From positions 124,001-188,000 of the forward strand of contig NZ_JAFFPR010000050.1 of assembly GCF_016918735.1 (NCBI RefSeq): DNA of 64,000 bases, given 5' to 3'. Every line of letters begins with the position of its first letter. The first letter of the stretch is position 1. The position numbers and the translations under genes are program-made. This DNA comes from Leptospira abararensis (GTDB lineage: Bacteria > Spirochaetota > Leptospiria > Leptospirales > Leptospiraceae). Positions 45,458-54,843 of this stretch are shown here, piece after piece. Below the pieces are notes generated by a model that was given only the letters and a program-made list of their open reading frames with translations, ran no database searches and was not told where the DNA came from.

Positions 45458-47983
45458 ATGACCGAACAAAACGGCCAAGAAAACGAATCAAACAAAACCT
45501 TAGCACTGAATCTTTCCGGTAGACCAGACGTAGCCGGAGCTCTAAAAGCTGGTGTAAGGGTCATTCCGGTGGAAATCGAAGACCAAATGAAGGAAGCTTA
45601 CCTAGATTATGCGATGAGCGTAATTGTTGGCCGCGCACTTCCCGATGTCAGAGATGGATTAAAACCAGTTCACAGACGTGTTCTCCATGCGATGAATGAA
45701 AGAGCTTGGAGATCAGACCGTCCTTATGTAAAATCAGCGAAAATTGTTGGGGAAGTGATTGGTAACTACCACCCTCATGGTGACTCACCTGTTTATGAAA
45801 CCATGGTTCGTATGGCCCAAACTTTTTCCATGCGAGAAACTCTGATCGATGGTCAAGGTAACTTTGGATCTGTCGACGGGGACAACGCGGCAGCTTATCG
45901 TTATACAGAAGCAAGGCTCACAAAACTTGCTGAAGAACTTCTAAAAGATATTGAAAAGAATACTGTCAGTTTTTCGCCAAACTTTGATGATACGAGACAA
46001 CAGCCGGATGTTTTACCAGCCAATTTTCCAAACATTTTAGTCAATGGATCTACGGGAATTGCTGTGGGTATGGCAACGAACATTCCACCGCATAACCTGA
46101 AAGAATCGGTGAATGCTGTCATTGCACTCATTCAAAATCCTGAGATCACACTTCCGGAACTCATGAAAATCATTCCCGGACCGGATTTCCCTACTGGTGG
46201 AACCATTATCGGTGGGGAAGGTCTCTATCAAGCTTACGCTACGGGTAAGGGTTCGATTCGGATTCGTTCCAAAGTGGATATCATCGAAAACAACAAAGGT
46301 CGCGAGATCATCGTGATCAATGAAATTCCTTACCAAGTAAACAAAAAGAACTTACTCGAAAAAATCGGGGACTTGGTGAATGAAAAGATCATTGAAGGGA
46401 TTTCTGAAATTTTAGATCTTTCTGATCGAAAGGGAATTCGCGTTGAGATTCATATCAAAAAAGATGCCAACGCACAAGTGATTCTAAACCAGTTGTTTAA
46501 ACTCACCCAACTACAAGTGAGTTATGGAATCACCATGCTTGCGATTTTGGACAACCGTCCAAAAATCTTTTCTCTGAAAGAAATTCTAAAAGCCTATGCG
46601 AATCACAGAAATGAAGTCGTTATCAAACGTACAGAATTTGATTTAGACAAAGCACAAAAAAGAGCACATATTTTAGAAGGTTTGCGCATTGCACTCGATA
46701 ATATCGATGAAGTGATTCGTATCATTCGTGCCTCTAAAGATGCGAGAGAAGCGCAAGGATCTTTGATGTCTACTTTTGCACTTTCTGAGCTGCAAGCAGA
46801 TGCCATTTTAGAAATGCGTTTGCAACGACTCACATCACTCGAAGTGCAAAAGATCATTGAAGAATTAGAACAAGTGAGAATTCTCATTGCTGATTTGGAA
46901 GATATCCTTGCTAAACCAGAGCGAGTGAAATCAATTATATGCGATGAGCTTGGAAAGGTTGCACAATCTTTTGGAAACACTCGCTCCACAGAAATCAGTC
47001 TCGAGTCCTTAGAATCCTCAACTTTTAATGCTGAAGATTTGATCGCGGATGAAGAAGTGGTGGTCCAACTTTCTGAAGATATGTTTATCAAACGTCTACC
47101 TATGGATACGTTCCGACGCCAAAAACGCGGTGGAAAAGGTGTACAAGGTATCTCGACCAAACGAGAAGACTTTGTTAAAAAACTCAGCAGTGCGATGACT
47201 CATGACAACTTGATGTTATTCTCAAACAAAGGCCGCGCCTTCCTAATGAAAGTGTATGAATTGCCAATTGGTTCCAAAGAAGCACGCGGAAAGTCTCTCA
47301 AAGCAGTGATCAATTTGAATGATGATGAAATCATTACATCGTTATTCACTTTTAGAAACTTTGACGAATCCTATCTACTTATGGTTACTAGAGAAGGATT
47401 TGTGAAAAAGATCCAACTGGATGAATTCACAAATACTAAAAAATCGGGAATCATTGCGATCGGGCTTCGCGATGGAGATGAACTCATCGATGTGATTGCC
47501 AATCCAAATAACTACGATGTGTTTATCGGAAGTAAAAATGGTCTGGCGATTCGAATGAATTTGAATGAACTTAGGTCGCAAGGTAGAACTGCTTCGGGTG
47601 TTACCGCGATGAAGTTGGAAGACGATGATGCGATTGCCGGGATTACAAAAGTAGAACCTGAAACTACATTATTCTGTATTTCTGAAAATGGATTTGGTAA
47701 ACGTACGGATTTCGAAGAATTCTCAACTAAAGGTCGTGGTGGCAAAGGGATGACCTATTTTAAAATAGGTGAGAAAAACGGAAGGTCTGTTGGTATTGCT
47801 ACTGTGAAAGATGACGATGAACTTCTTGTGATTACTCAATCAGGTATGGCCATTCGAGTAGAAGTAAAAACAATTTCCATGGTAGGGCGTTCCGCAATGG
47901 GTGTCAAAGTTGTAAATACCAAAGACGAAGACTTTGTAAAAGACTTTGCAGTTGTTCGGGACTCAGAAACTGAATCTGAATAG
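45458..47983 (+). CDS. gyrA: DNA gyrase subunit A
   Basis: An 841-residue subunit with the catalytic tyrosine in AAAYRYTEAR (Tyr149). The quinolone-determining segment HPHGDSPVYET has Ser110 and Glu114 at the E. coli Ser83 and Asp87 positions and Pro111 at Ala84. The GyrA box is QKRGGKG (555-561), and six beta-pinwheel repeats follow. The N-terminus carries about 27 extra residues compared with E. coli. No quinolone-resistance substitution is evident. It is encoded directly behind gyrB. Confidence 0.98.
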   Translation: MTEQNGQENESNKTLALNLSGRPDVAGALKAGVRVIPVEIEDQMKEAYLDYAMSVIVGRALPDVRDGLKPVHRRVLHAMNERAWRSDRPYVKSAKIVGEVIGNYHPHGDSPVYETMVRMAQTFSMRETLIDGQGNFGSVDGDNAAAYRYTEARLTKLAEELLKDIEKNTVSFSPNFDDTRQQPDVLPANFPNILVNGSTGIAVGMATNIPPHNLKESVNAVIALIQNPEITLPELMKIIPGPDFPTGGTIIGGEGLYQAYATGKGSIRIRSKVDIIENNKGREIIVINEIPYQVNKKNLLEKIGDLVNEKIIEGISEILDLSDRKGIRVEIHIKKDANAQVILNQLFKLTQLQVSYGITMLAILDNRPKIFSLKEILKAYANHRNEVVIKRTEFDLDKAQKRAHILEGLRIALDNIDEVIRIIRASKDAREAQGSLMSTFALSELQADAILEMRLQRLTSLEVQKIIEELEQVRILIADLEDILAKPERVKSIICDELGKVAQSFGNTRSTEISLESLESSTFNAEDLIADEEVVVQLSEDMFIKRLPMDTFRRQKRGGKGVQGISTKREDFVKKLSSAMTHDNLMLFSNKGRAFLMKVYELPIGSKEARGKSLKAVINLNDDEIITSLFTFRNFDESYLLMVTREGFVKKIQLDEFTNTKKSGIIAIGLRDGDELIDVIANPNNYDVFIGSKNGLAIRMNLNELRSQGRTASGVTAMKLEDDDAIAGITKVEPETTLFCISENGFGKRTDFEEFSTKGRGGKGMTYFKIGEKNGRSVGIATVKDDDELLVITQSGMAIRVEVKTISMVGRSAMGVKVVNTKDEDFVKDFAVVRDSETESE

Positions 47984-47996
47984 TTAGAGAGATCGT

Positions 47997-49001
47997 ATGA
48001 TAACCATCGGGAATGTAACAATCAAAGGCGATGTTGTTCTTTCTCCGATGGCTGGTATTTCTGACAGTCCGTATAGACAAATTACTAGACGCTTTGGCTC
48101 TGCTTTTGCATATACGGAATTTGTTTCCACAGAACAGTTGTTACTGGGAAATACAAAATCTCTTGATATGTTTCGTTATTTAGAAATAGAACGACCCATC
48201 TTTTTTCAAATCTTTGGTTCCGATTTAGAAACTGTTGTAAATGCTTCTGAAATTGCTGCTTCCAAAAAACCAGACGTGATAGACCTCAATATGGGATGTT
48301 CTGTGGCAAAAGTTTCCCATCATGGTTCCGGTGCGGGACTTTTACGGAATGTCCGTTTGGCAGGTGCCATGATCGAAGGGATACGGAAAAAAACAGGCCT
48401 TCCTGTAACTGCAAAAATTCGTCTGGGTTGGGATTCTAATTCTTTAAATTATTTAGAAACAGTCAAAGTTTTAGAAGGATCAGGTGTCTCTGCGATTTCT
48501 GTCCACGGCAGAACGAAAGCGATGGCCTACACTGGGCTTGCGGATTGGAACGCAATAGGTGAGATCAAATCTAAAGCTAATGTTCCCATTTTTGGGAATG
48601 GAGATGTGGCTAGTTTTACAGAAGCTTTAGAAAAAAAAAAGAAGTATGGAGTGGATTTGGTTCTTATTGGTCGCAAAGCCATTGGAAATCCTTGGATCTT
48701 TTCTGACACACCAAAAGAAACCAGAACTTGGTTAGAGATAAAAACTGTAATTTTAGAACATTTAGATCGTATGTTAAACTTTTATCCCTCAGAAGATGAT
48801 TATGCTTTGATTCTCTTTCGGAAACATTTTATACGATATATAGAAAATATCGGTTTTCCCGATGAGAACAAACGAGAGTTATTGCAATTTACAAATGTGA
48901 GTCAATTTTTAGATAGATTGGAGTCTATTTCTATAGATTCAAAATTTTTAGAAACAAGCGAAATAAAAAACGAGAATATAAACTGTGAAACGTTTGTTTA
49001 G
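47997..49001 (+). CDS. dus: tRNA-dihydrouridine synthase
   Basis: A 334-residue FMN enzyme that reduces uridines in tRNA D-loops. The Dus motifs are SPMAGISDSPYR, DLNMGCSVAKVSHHGSGAGLL (with the catalytic cysteine), VTAKIRLGWD, SVHGRTKAMAYTG and FGNGDV. It looks closest to the DusB type. An uninterrupted A-run near 48630 encodes a lysine tract and could mutate easily, but the frame is intact. It follows gyrA by 13 bases. Confidence 0.93.
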   Translation: MITIGNVTIKGDVVLSPMAGISDSPYRQITRRFGSAFAYTEFVSTEQLLLGNTKSLDMFRYLEIERPIFFQIFGSDLETVVNASEIAASKKPDVIDLNMGCSVAKVSHHGSGAGLLRNVRLAGAMIEGIRKKTGLPVTAKIRLGWDSNSLNYLETVKVLEGSGVSAISVHGRTKAMAYTGLADWNAIGEIKSKANVPIFGNGDVASFTEALEKKKKYGVDLVLIGRKAIGNPWIFSDTPKETRTWLEIKTVILEHLDRMLNFYPSEDDYALILFRKHFIRYIENIGFPDENKRELLQFTNVSQFLDRLESISIDSKFLETSEIKNENINCETFV

Positions 49002-49022
49002 TCTCGCGTAGAGGAAGTTAAA

Positions 49023-49406
49023 ATGGCAGATTCAAAACAGTCAATATTTTCAGACAGTTACAGTAAGTATGGTGGAGTGAAACAGAAACGTAAAGATGCA
49101 AGAGTCAAGTTAGATGTGCCTTGCACTGTAGAACTAGTTAAATCAAAAAATACACCTGTCAGTGGACATCTTTCTGATTTAGGAACTGGTGGTTTGGCCT
49201 TCCAAACAACAGCAATCTTTTATGAAGGCGATCAAGTAAAAATTCAATTCTCTCTTCACCAAAATCCGTTAGAGATTGTGGGAACTGTTCATAGAACGGC
49301 TGGTAAAACGACTTCGGTTATCTTCCAACCATTAGCAGCAGCGGAACACAAAATCGTTCAAGAATTCATCCACAAACATTACTTCGACCCTAAAACAAAA
49401 AAGTAA
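49023..49406 (+). CDS. PilZ-domain protein
   Basis: A 127-residue single-domain protein. The c-di-GMP motif has RKDAR (R-x3-R) and, 30 residues on, DLGTGG in place of the usual D-x-S-x-x-G, so the Ser is Gly. Binding may be retained or weakened. PilZ proteins transmit c-di-GMP to motility or envelope functions; no diguanylate cyclase lies in the window. It follows dus by 21 bases and is ended by a strong terminator. Confidence 0.85.
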   Translation: MADSKQSIFSDSYSKYGGVKQKRKDARVKLDVPCTVELVKSKNTPVSGHLSDLGTGGLAFQTTAIFYEGDQVKIQFSLHQNPLEIVGTVHRTAGKTTSVIFQPLAAAEHKIVQEFIHKHYFDPKTKK

Positions 49407-49422
49407 ATTGTTCTGAAGGCAA

Positions 49423-49452
49423 AAAAAAGCCTCCCAAGGAGGAGGCTTTTTT
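49423..49452. terminator. Bidirectional terminator
   Basis: GCCTCC / GGAGGC with loop CAAGGA, extended by about six A-T pairs on each side and flanked by A8 and T6. It terminates the gyrase-PilZ transcript and the convergent lipL21. Confidence 0.92.
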
Positions 49453-49477
49453 GAAACGTTAAGTTAAGACAGTCAGA

Positions 49478-50059
49478 TTACTGAGCTGCAGTTGCTTTTG
49501 CTTCAAGAGCTTTTTGTCCACCTGCATAACGCAAGTATCCAACACACTGACATTCTTCCCAAGTTTCAGGTTCGCCAACATTTGCGCAAATTCCTGTTTC
49601 ATTGTTAAGTGAGCAGCAGTCATAAACCCCAACACCTTTGATGATTCCCTTAGATTCAGAAACGATCACGGAACCTGTGGATTGACCATCAGATACACCG
49701 GATGCTTGTTCTAAGTATTCACCCAAGATTTTTTTCAAACCATCACCAGCAACTTGGAGACGAGCTGCTTCACGGCAAGTGGATTGTTTCATTGCAACTG
49801 AGTTAGCTTTGATTGCTTTGTCAGAAGCACGTGCAGAAAATTTCATGTAAAGATAATCGTATTCTTTCTCTTTTCCTTTGCAATACTCAGCAGGGCTTTC
49901 ACCACGTTTTGCAGCAGCGGCATCAGGTGCACAAGCCCAACCTTCAAAAATCCAACCATTTTTACCTACGGTCGTAGCGTCTCTTCTGCCTCCATCATTG
50001 GATCCGCAAGATACAACAAATGCGATTATAGAGGCACATACGATAAGCGATTTCTTCAT
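49478..50059 (-). CDS. lipL21: LipL21-like outer-membrane lipoprotein
   Basis: A 193-residue lipoprotein (lipobox FVVSC, Cys18) recognisably homologous to LipL21 of pathogenic Leptospira: DATTVGKNGWIFEGW, YMKFSARASDKAIK, STCREAARLQ, ASGVSDGQSTGSVIV and a C-terminal WEECQC. LipL21 is an abundant surface/peptidoglycan-associated protein. Compared with my recollection of the pathogen protein, the region after FEGW has two extra cysteines (CAPDA... and EYCKGK) and two more near the C-terminus. GGAG ribosome site and a strong promoter precede it. Confidence 0.9.
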   Translation of the reverse strand: MKKSLIVCASIIAFVVSCGSNDGGRRDATTVGKNGWIFEGWACAPDAAAAKRGESPAEYCKGKEKEYDYLYMKFSARASDKAIKANSVAMKQSTCREAARLQVAGDGLKKILGEYLEQASGVSDGQSTGSVIVSESKGIIKGVGVYDCCSLNNETGICANVGEPETWEECQCVGYLRYAGGQKALEAKATAAQ

Positions 50060-50084
50060 AAAGAATCTACTCCTTTTCCGAAGA

Positions 50085-50112
50085 ATTTGATCCTATAAAA
50101 AGACCTTGTCAA
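50085..50112 (-). promoter_or_regulatory. Sigma-70-like promoter of lipL21
   Basis: On the minus strand a perfect TTGACA is followed after 16 bases by TCAAAT, and GGAG lies ten bases before the start codon. This fits high expression of an abundant lipoprotein. Confidence 0.6.
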
Positions 50113-50188
50113 TCTTTTCTCAAAGAAAACGAATGATGGTCGTAGGATAAAGATTTACATTTTCCCTCAATAGACCGATTCTAATTTT

Positions 50189-51766
50189 ATGTCTCGCCGA
50201 CCCCTCCGAATTCCCTATGCATTGCTTCTGCTATTTATTGCGTTCTTTCCCGAATTTATTATAGGGAAAGAAATTTCTATCTTACCTGCTTACATTTCCG
50301 GTGAGGTTCCCCCAGTTCTTGGAACCAGACGTGAGGCAGGATTCGAATTGTCACGGCTTTCACGACATTATTTAAAACGAAATTTTTTTACAGAAATTAC
50401 AGACCCAAAATTGGTGGAAAATTATTTAACTGAGACGGAATGGAATGAGGACGCTGAACTAAAGGACCAAGACCTTTATTCTTATTGTAATGAATGGGAC
50501 TCTCATTTTGTAGTTCAGGACCAAATTGACTTTGGAAATCCTATTCTTGTTAAAACTGTGATTTATAATTGTAGAAATCAAACCAGACAAACCATTCAAT
50601 CCAAACTTGTCTCCAATTTTGTTTTAGCTTATGAAAAACATAACGATAAAAGTTTTCGCTTTTTACCGCCTCGATTCTACGAGAAGAAAAATAAAATTGC
50701 CCCTAATTATGAAATCTCACTTTTTATCGACATTCACTCTTCCTATGCTTATTACAAAAAAGATGTTCTGAAGAGTTTATCTTCGCTTTATGATCAGGAT
50801 GGATTGTACTTAGGTGTTACTCTTGTAAAAAAAGATAAAACGGTAAACATTCCGCCAACAAAAGAACATACTGAGATTAAAAAACTTATGGAAGAAACCG
50901 GATGGCAAGGGAATAATCAAACCGAATCGGTTGTTTCCGCATTACAAGCATTAAAATCAAAAGTAGCTTCCGGCAAAAAAGAATCGAGAAAACTATTTTT
51001 ACTACTTTCCTCAAGTGTTAAAGACAAATCTGGATCCATCATTATGGCGCTGAATGATTTGCGCCATATGGAAATTGAACCCGTAATACTGATTCCTAAT
51101 CATTCTGATCTTAGTAGCATTAGAGAGTTGCAAAGGATAGGTAAGGCAAGTAATAGTCGCATCGTAGGAATCACGGAATACCAAAAAATTGGCACTTCCG
51201 AAGGATATGAATATTTGTATTTAAACCAGTTTAATGTATATTCTTCTGTGGAAGAATTACAAATGCCCTTTAATTGGAACCAAAACCAAATTAAAAAATA
51301 CGATGCCTCATTGGTTCGTGCAGCAGTGGATGTAATTACTCCTTACAATTTATATCTGGCGTATGAAAAAATTGCCGACAAACGAATTTTAGAAAAAGAA
51401 GAAATCAAAACAGATTTGGAATACATAATTCGCACAGAATCTAATACGGACCAATCAGAAAAGGATAGATTTCAAACGGTTCTCTTAGAATCAAAAGGTG
51501 AGGCCATCTGGATTCAATTGCCTTATGATGTGACTGTTGGCAAAGGAAAAGAATATTTAGTGCAGACTACCTTTGTTCTTGATCCTTTATCAACTTGGGG
51601 TGTGAAAAATGCTCCTGCAGAAACAAATCTACTAAAAGTAAATTCAACTTATCCTAAAACATTGATGGTGAAACCTTCTCAGGCTAAAAAGTTTTTAGAT
51701 ACAAATAAAATCAGAGAATTTAATGGCTACCTACAAGGGATAGTGAGTGTCATCAAAAAAAAGTAA
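50189..51766 (+). CDS. Exported protein of unknown function with vWA-like middle
   Basis: No recognised family. The 525-residue product has a signal peptide (RIPYALLLLFIAFFPEFIIG), a middle region with alternating hydrophobic strands and helices (YEISLFIDIHSSY..., RKLFLLLSSSVKDKSGSI, EPVILIPNHSDLSSIRELQRIG) that looks like a Rossmann/von Willebrand A fold, and a C-terminal beta-rich part. A classical MIDAS (D-x-S-x-S) is only partly present as DIHSS. It overlaps the following AAA/Fis gene by 20 bases, so a functional link is likely. Confidence 0.55.
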   Translation: MSRRPLRIPYALLLLFIAFFPEFIIGKEISILPAYISGEVPPVLGTRREAGFELSRLSRHYLKRNFFTEITDPKLVENYLTETEWNEDAELKDQDLYSYCNEWDSHFVVQDQIDFGNPILVKTVIYNCRNQTRQTIQSKLVSNFVLAYEKHNDKSFRFLPPRFYEKKNKIAPNYEISLFIDIHSSYAYYKKDVLKSLSSLYDQDGLYLGVTLVKKDKTVNIPPTKEHTEIKKLMEETGWQGNNQTESVVSALQALKSKVASGKKESRKLFLLLSSSVKDKSGSIIMALNDLRHMEIEPVILIPNHSDLSSIRELQRIGKASNSRIVGITEYQKIGTSEGYEYLYLNQFNVYSSVEELQMPFNWNQNQIKKYDASLVRAAVDVITPYNLYLAYEKIADKRILEKEEIKTDLEYIIRTESNTDQSEKDRFQTVLLESKGEAIWIQLPYDVTVGKGKEYLVQTTFVLDPLSTWGVKNAPAETNLLKVNSTYPKTLMVKPSQAKKFLDTNKIREFNGYLQGIVSVIKKK

Positions 51767-52634
51767 ATCTAATACAGAATGGATTTGTAGCGGATCAGAC
51801 ATACAAAAGATTCGCAACCAATGGATCGAAACGTCCAACTCTAATTTGCCAATGTTAATCATTGGAGAAAAGGGAGTGGGTAAAAGTTTTTGGATTCGTA
51901 GGAGTTTAGAACAAAGGAACATTCCGGAAAATGCGATCATCAACTTGGATTTTGAATATCCGTTTTCTTTTTCAGACAAGTTAGAGAAAATTAAATCTTC
52001 TAAACAAATAATCACAATTTACATTGATCAAATCACAAAGGCAAAACCAGAAGAAGTTCTTCAATTACAACAGTGGTGGAAATCAGAAAAATATGAAGAG
52101 AAGTCGAAGGTATATTTGTATTGGGAAATCCATTCTGATGAACTCGAAATTTTAAATCAAAAGAATGTTTATGCTGAATTTTATGACCAATTAAAATCCT
52201 TTCGTTTTGAACTTCCCAATTTAAAAAAAAGAATCTCCGAACTGCCACAGTTTGTTTCACAATTTTTAGCGGAAGCTAATGAATCTTTAAATAAAAAAAT
52301 CACAGGTGTTGAAGAAGAGTTTTTTGTATTTTTCAAAAACAAAGCCTTCACTTCAAATATCTCTGAACTCAAGGATATGATATTTGCACTAGTGGGATTT
52401 TCCTCTGGGAAACAATTACACTGGAAACAAATTCCTTCTCATTTTTTTGAAAACCAATTATCCGAATTGGAAGTAAAACCGGGAATTAGTTTGGAAGTTT
52501 ACGAAAAAGAAATTATCAAAGCCAATTTAATTTATACAAAAGGAAATAGAGAAAAAGCAGCTAAGTTACTTGGAATTTCAGAAAGAAATCTATATCGCAA
52601 ACTTCATGAATATCAATTAGAAGATCTTTCCTGA
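51747..52634 (+). CDS. AAA/Fis regulator lacking the sigma-54 contact motif
   Basis: A 295-residue protein resembling a shortened NtrC-type regulator. A P-loop GEKGVGKSFWIRRSL (39-53) is followed by a poorly conserved ATPase core, and the C-terminus is a clear Fis-type HTH (NREKAAKLLGISERNLYRKLHEY). The GAFTGA loop that contacts sigma-54 and a normal Walker B are not visible, and no receiver domain precedes it. So it probably regulates without sigma-54 activation. Start is GTG 51747, inside the upstream gene. It overlaps the end of convergent holA by 22 bases. Confidence 0.7.
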   Translation: MSSKKSKSNTEWICSGSDIQKIRNQWIETSNSNLPMLIIGEKGVGKSFWIRRSLEQRNIPENAIINLDFEYPFSFSDKLEKIKSSKQIITIYIDQITKAKPEEVLQLQQWWKSEKYEEKSKVYLYWEIHSDELEILNQKNVYAEFYDQLKSFRFELPNLKKRISELPQFVSQFLAEANESLNKKITGVEEEFFVFFKNKAFTSNISELKDMIFALVGFSSGKQLHWKQIPSHFFENQLSELEVKPGISLEVYEKEIIKANLIYTKGNREKAAKLLGISERNLYRKLHEYQLEDLS

Positions 52635-53722
52635 AGTAAAGAAAACAAGTGCATTATTTTTTGTAAAAAATAGTTTTTGCCTTCTTCGTCCCGAAGACCT
52701 GATTTAAATTTAATATTCATCTCAATCACTTGGTCATAGAACTGATCTAAAATTTTATCTGTAAATAGAGCAGAATCAGAAACCAATTGTCTTCTGACAA
52801 AGTTTTTTCTAGCATCTGAATAACTTCCTGTTTTTAAAAGTTCATCCATAAGTGGAATGGGAACTTCACCGTTATGCCTTGAGCGAATGACTTTGATTTT
52901 ACGAATTTCATCCAATTTGTAAGTGAGCCTTGTTAAAAAACTAAGTATCTCTGAGTTTTGATCACTAAATTTCGTGAACTCTTTGAAAAAATCCACCTTT
53001 CGTTTTTGAATTAAAGATTCAACAAGGGTGTTGGTATTGAGTTCATTTTGGCTAAATAGAACTGCATTTACATCTTCGATTGTAAATTTAGAACGGTGCA
53101 GGTACTGTTTTAATTTTTTAACACTCTTTAGATAAGCTCCCACGTTTGCAGGAATTCTATGTATAAATTCATCGGAAGCATTGGGTTCAAAATGCACTTG
53201 CTCTTGGTCACAAACTTCTTTGAATACTTTTGGATAGTCACTTGGATATAAAAATTTTGTTTTATAAAAGTTTAGAGTGCTTTGAAAGAGTTGGATCAAA
53301 CTCTGCGGAATGTCTTTACTATCATAATGGACCAATAGAAAAATCTCATCGGATACAGAAGTAATATTCTTACGAAATCCAGAAGCAAAGTCTTTCCATT
53401 CCTGGGCAGACTTTGTATCAAGAATCGGTTTAAAAAGTGCCGTTGCTTGTTTGACTATGATCAGTTTGCGTGGATAAAACATATCCGGTGTGAATAGTTC
53501 AGCGAAAAGTTTTGCCTGTTCTCCCGATTCAGAAACAATCAGAATGATTTCGTAAGTTCCAGCGGTTTTGGAAAGGGTTTCTTTGTAATGGTCAATGATG
53601 AGCTCAAATTCATAGGAGTCCTCTCCCGAGTAGGCAAAAAACTGAGGTAAATTCGAGGTTTGGGTTTTGAAGAGTTGGAAAAGAGAGGTAAATTCCCTTG
53701 CTTGCGATTTTTTTGTTTCCAT
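52613..53722 (-). CDS. holA: DNA polymerase III delta-like subunit
   Basis: A 369-residue protein with the layout of HolA: N-terminal QFFAYSGEDSYEFELIIDHYKETL, TPDMFYPRKLIIVKQA (the TxxLFgxrRLvvvr block), an AAA-like middle without Walker A, and a helical C-terminus with NFVRRQL. Delta opens the sliding clamp. Conservation is weak, as usual for this subunit, but the order of blocks is convincing. With dnaX and holB the clamp loader is complete within the window. Confidence 0.8.
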   Translation of the reverse strand: METKKSQAREFTSLFQLFKTQTSNLPQFFAYSGEDSYEFELIIDHYKETLSKTAGTYEIILIVSESGEQAKLFAELFTPDMFYPRKLIIVKQATALFKPILDTKSAQEWKDFASGFRKNITSVSDEIFLLVHYDSKDIPQSLIQLFQSTLNFYKTKFLYPSDYPKVFKEVCDQEQVHFEPNASDEFIHRIPANVGAYLKSVKKLKQYLHRSKFTIEDVNAVLFSQNELNTNTLVESLIQKRKVDFFKEFTKFSDQNSEILSFLTRLTYKLDEIRKIKVIRSRHNGEVPIPLMDELLKTGSYSDARKNFVRRQLVSDSALFTDKILDQFYDQVIEMNIKFKSGLRDEEGKNYFLQKIMHLFSLLQERSSN

Positions 53723-53773
53723 TTTCTGTAAACCGGTCTAATCTTTCGTTAGGATCAGGGCGATATTCATACT

Positions 53774-54004
53774 ATGGAAATCTCAAGTAATGTGGCAAGA
53801 GTTTCAGGACTAGGCGAACCGTATATGTATGTGTCCCCCACATACGATACCCAAGCTGTCGAACAAGTAGAAGCGATTCAATCTCGTTCCTACCAACCAA
53901 AATATGCTTCCGGTGAAACAGAAAAAAAAGCAGCAGAGATTCAAACGAGTCCCGATGCGAAAGCTTCTTACAAACCAGGAAATTTAGTCAACCTCTACGC
54001 CTAA
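53774..54004 (+). CDS. Small protein of unknown function
   Basis: A 76-residue polar protein without signal peptide or membrane segment (MEISSNVARVSGLGEPYMYV..., ending GNLVNLYA). It is rich in Ser, Gln and Lys and is likely disordered. The start lies 51 bases from the divergent holA, and the end overlaps the convergent maf by four bases, so the coding frame is compact but real-looking. No function can be named. Confidence 0.5.
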   Translation: MEISSNVARVSGLGEPYMYVSPTYDTQAVEQVEAIQSRSYQPKYASGETEKKAAEIQTSPDAKASYKPGNLVNLYA

Positions 54005-54594
54005 GACTTTTCCCAGATAGGCAACCACACCGAGGAACGTGAAAAAAAACTTCGGAGTGGGAATCCCATAACATTTGTATAAGACCCTTCTCTTGAATAT
54101 ACCGGCCCTTTCTCATCCTGAATTCCGTAAGAACCTGCTTTATCAAAAGGTTTGCATCGCAAAATATACTCTCTAATTTCCTTTTCCTTCCAATTTTTGA
54201 ATTCGATGATGGTTTCTTCATAAAAGAAATCCGTAGTTATGTTTGTTCTAATACCAGCTCCCGAAAAGACAGAATGTTTGTTCCCAGAAAGTTTTTTTAA
54301 AATGCGAATGGAATCCTCCAAATCAATTGGCTTGTGTAAAATTTCATTTTGAAAGACCACGATGGTGTCAGCAGCTAAATATAGATTATTTTCATTCCCT
54401 TGATTACCCAATTTAGAGTGAACCATTCGTTCTAAATAAACTAAAGGGAGCTCTCCTAGGTTTTGGGTCTCATCTACGTTTGCTGGTTCTACCCGAAATT
54501 GGAATCCAAGGTCCGTTAGGATTTGGATTCGCCTGGGTGAAGTCGATTTGAGTATAAACAAATTCTTGCTATTCCTTAAGGGATATTGTTTCAT
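54001..54594 (-). CDS. maf: Maf-family nucleotide pyrophosphatase
   Basis: A 197-residue house-cleaning enzyme that hydrolyses non-canonical or modified nucleoside triphosphates. The N-terminal loop LKSTSPRRIQIL is the Maf signature (usual LASxSPRR, here Thr for Ala), with the catalytic Asp in LAADTIVV, Lys in LHKPID, and KAGSYGIQDEKG further on. Specificity (dTTP/UTP or m7GTP) is not clear from the motifs. It converges on the small 53774 gene. Confidence 0.9.
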   Translation of the reverse strand: MKQYPLRNSKNLFILKSTSPRRIQILTDLGFQFRVEPANVDETQNLGELPLVYLERMVHSKLGNQGNENNLYLAADTIVVFQNEILHKPIDLEDSIRILKKLSGNKHSVFSGAGIRTNITTDFFYEETIIEFKNWKEKEIREYILRCKPFDKAGSYGIQDEKGPVYSREGSYTNVMGFPLRSFFSRSSVWLPIWEKS

Positions 54595-54600
54595 TTCATA

Positions 54601-54843
54601 ATGATGAGTCCTCGACTTTTGGCTATTTTTTTATGGGTATTCGTTTTGATTTTTGGATGTAAACGAGGTTACTCGGAAGACATCCAAGATTGTAATCCTG
54701 TAGCGGATTATTATGATAAAGGAACGCACTACATAAGAAGAGATTTAGTTCGGGACGATAATACTTTAGATTATAAAAAACTTATGGAAGACACAAAACC
54801 TCAAGCTAGCGATTGTTATCCTTCCAATCACGAGGTAAAATGA
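54601..54843 (+). CDS. Small lipoprotein of unknown function
   Basis: An 80-residue protein with a lipoprotein signal (MMSPRLLAIFLWVFVLIFGC) and a short polar mature part containing three more cysteines (in QDCNPV, SDCYPS and at the lipobox). No family recognised. ATG 54601 or the next codon (also ATG) may be the start. The stop overlaps the SDR start (ATGA), so the genes are co-translated. Confidence 0.55.
   Translation: MMSPRLLAIFLWVFVLIFGCKRGYSEDIQDCNPVADYYDKGTHYIRRDLVRDDNTLDYKKLMEDTKPQASDCYPSNHEVK

Noticed and set aside
48625..48645. A10 tract in dus as a phase-variation switch
   Set aside because: It encodes lysines in an intact frame of a housekeeping gene; no sign of selection for switching.
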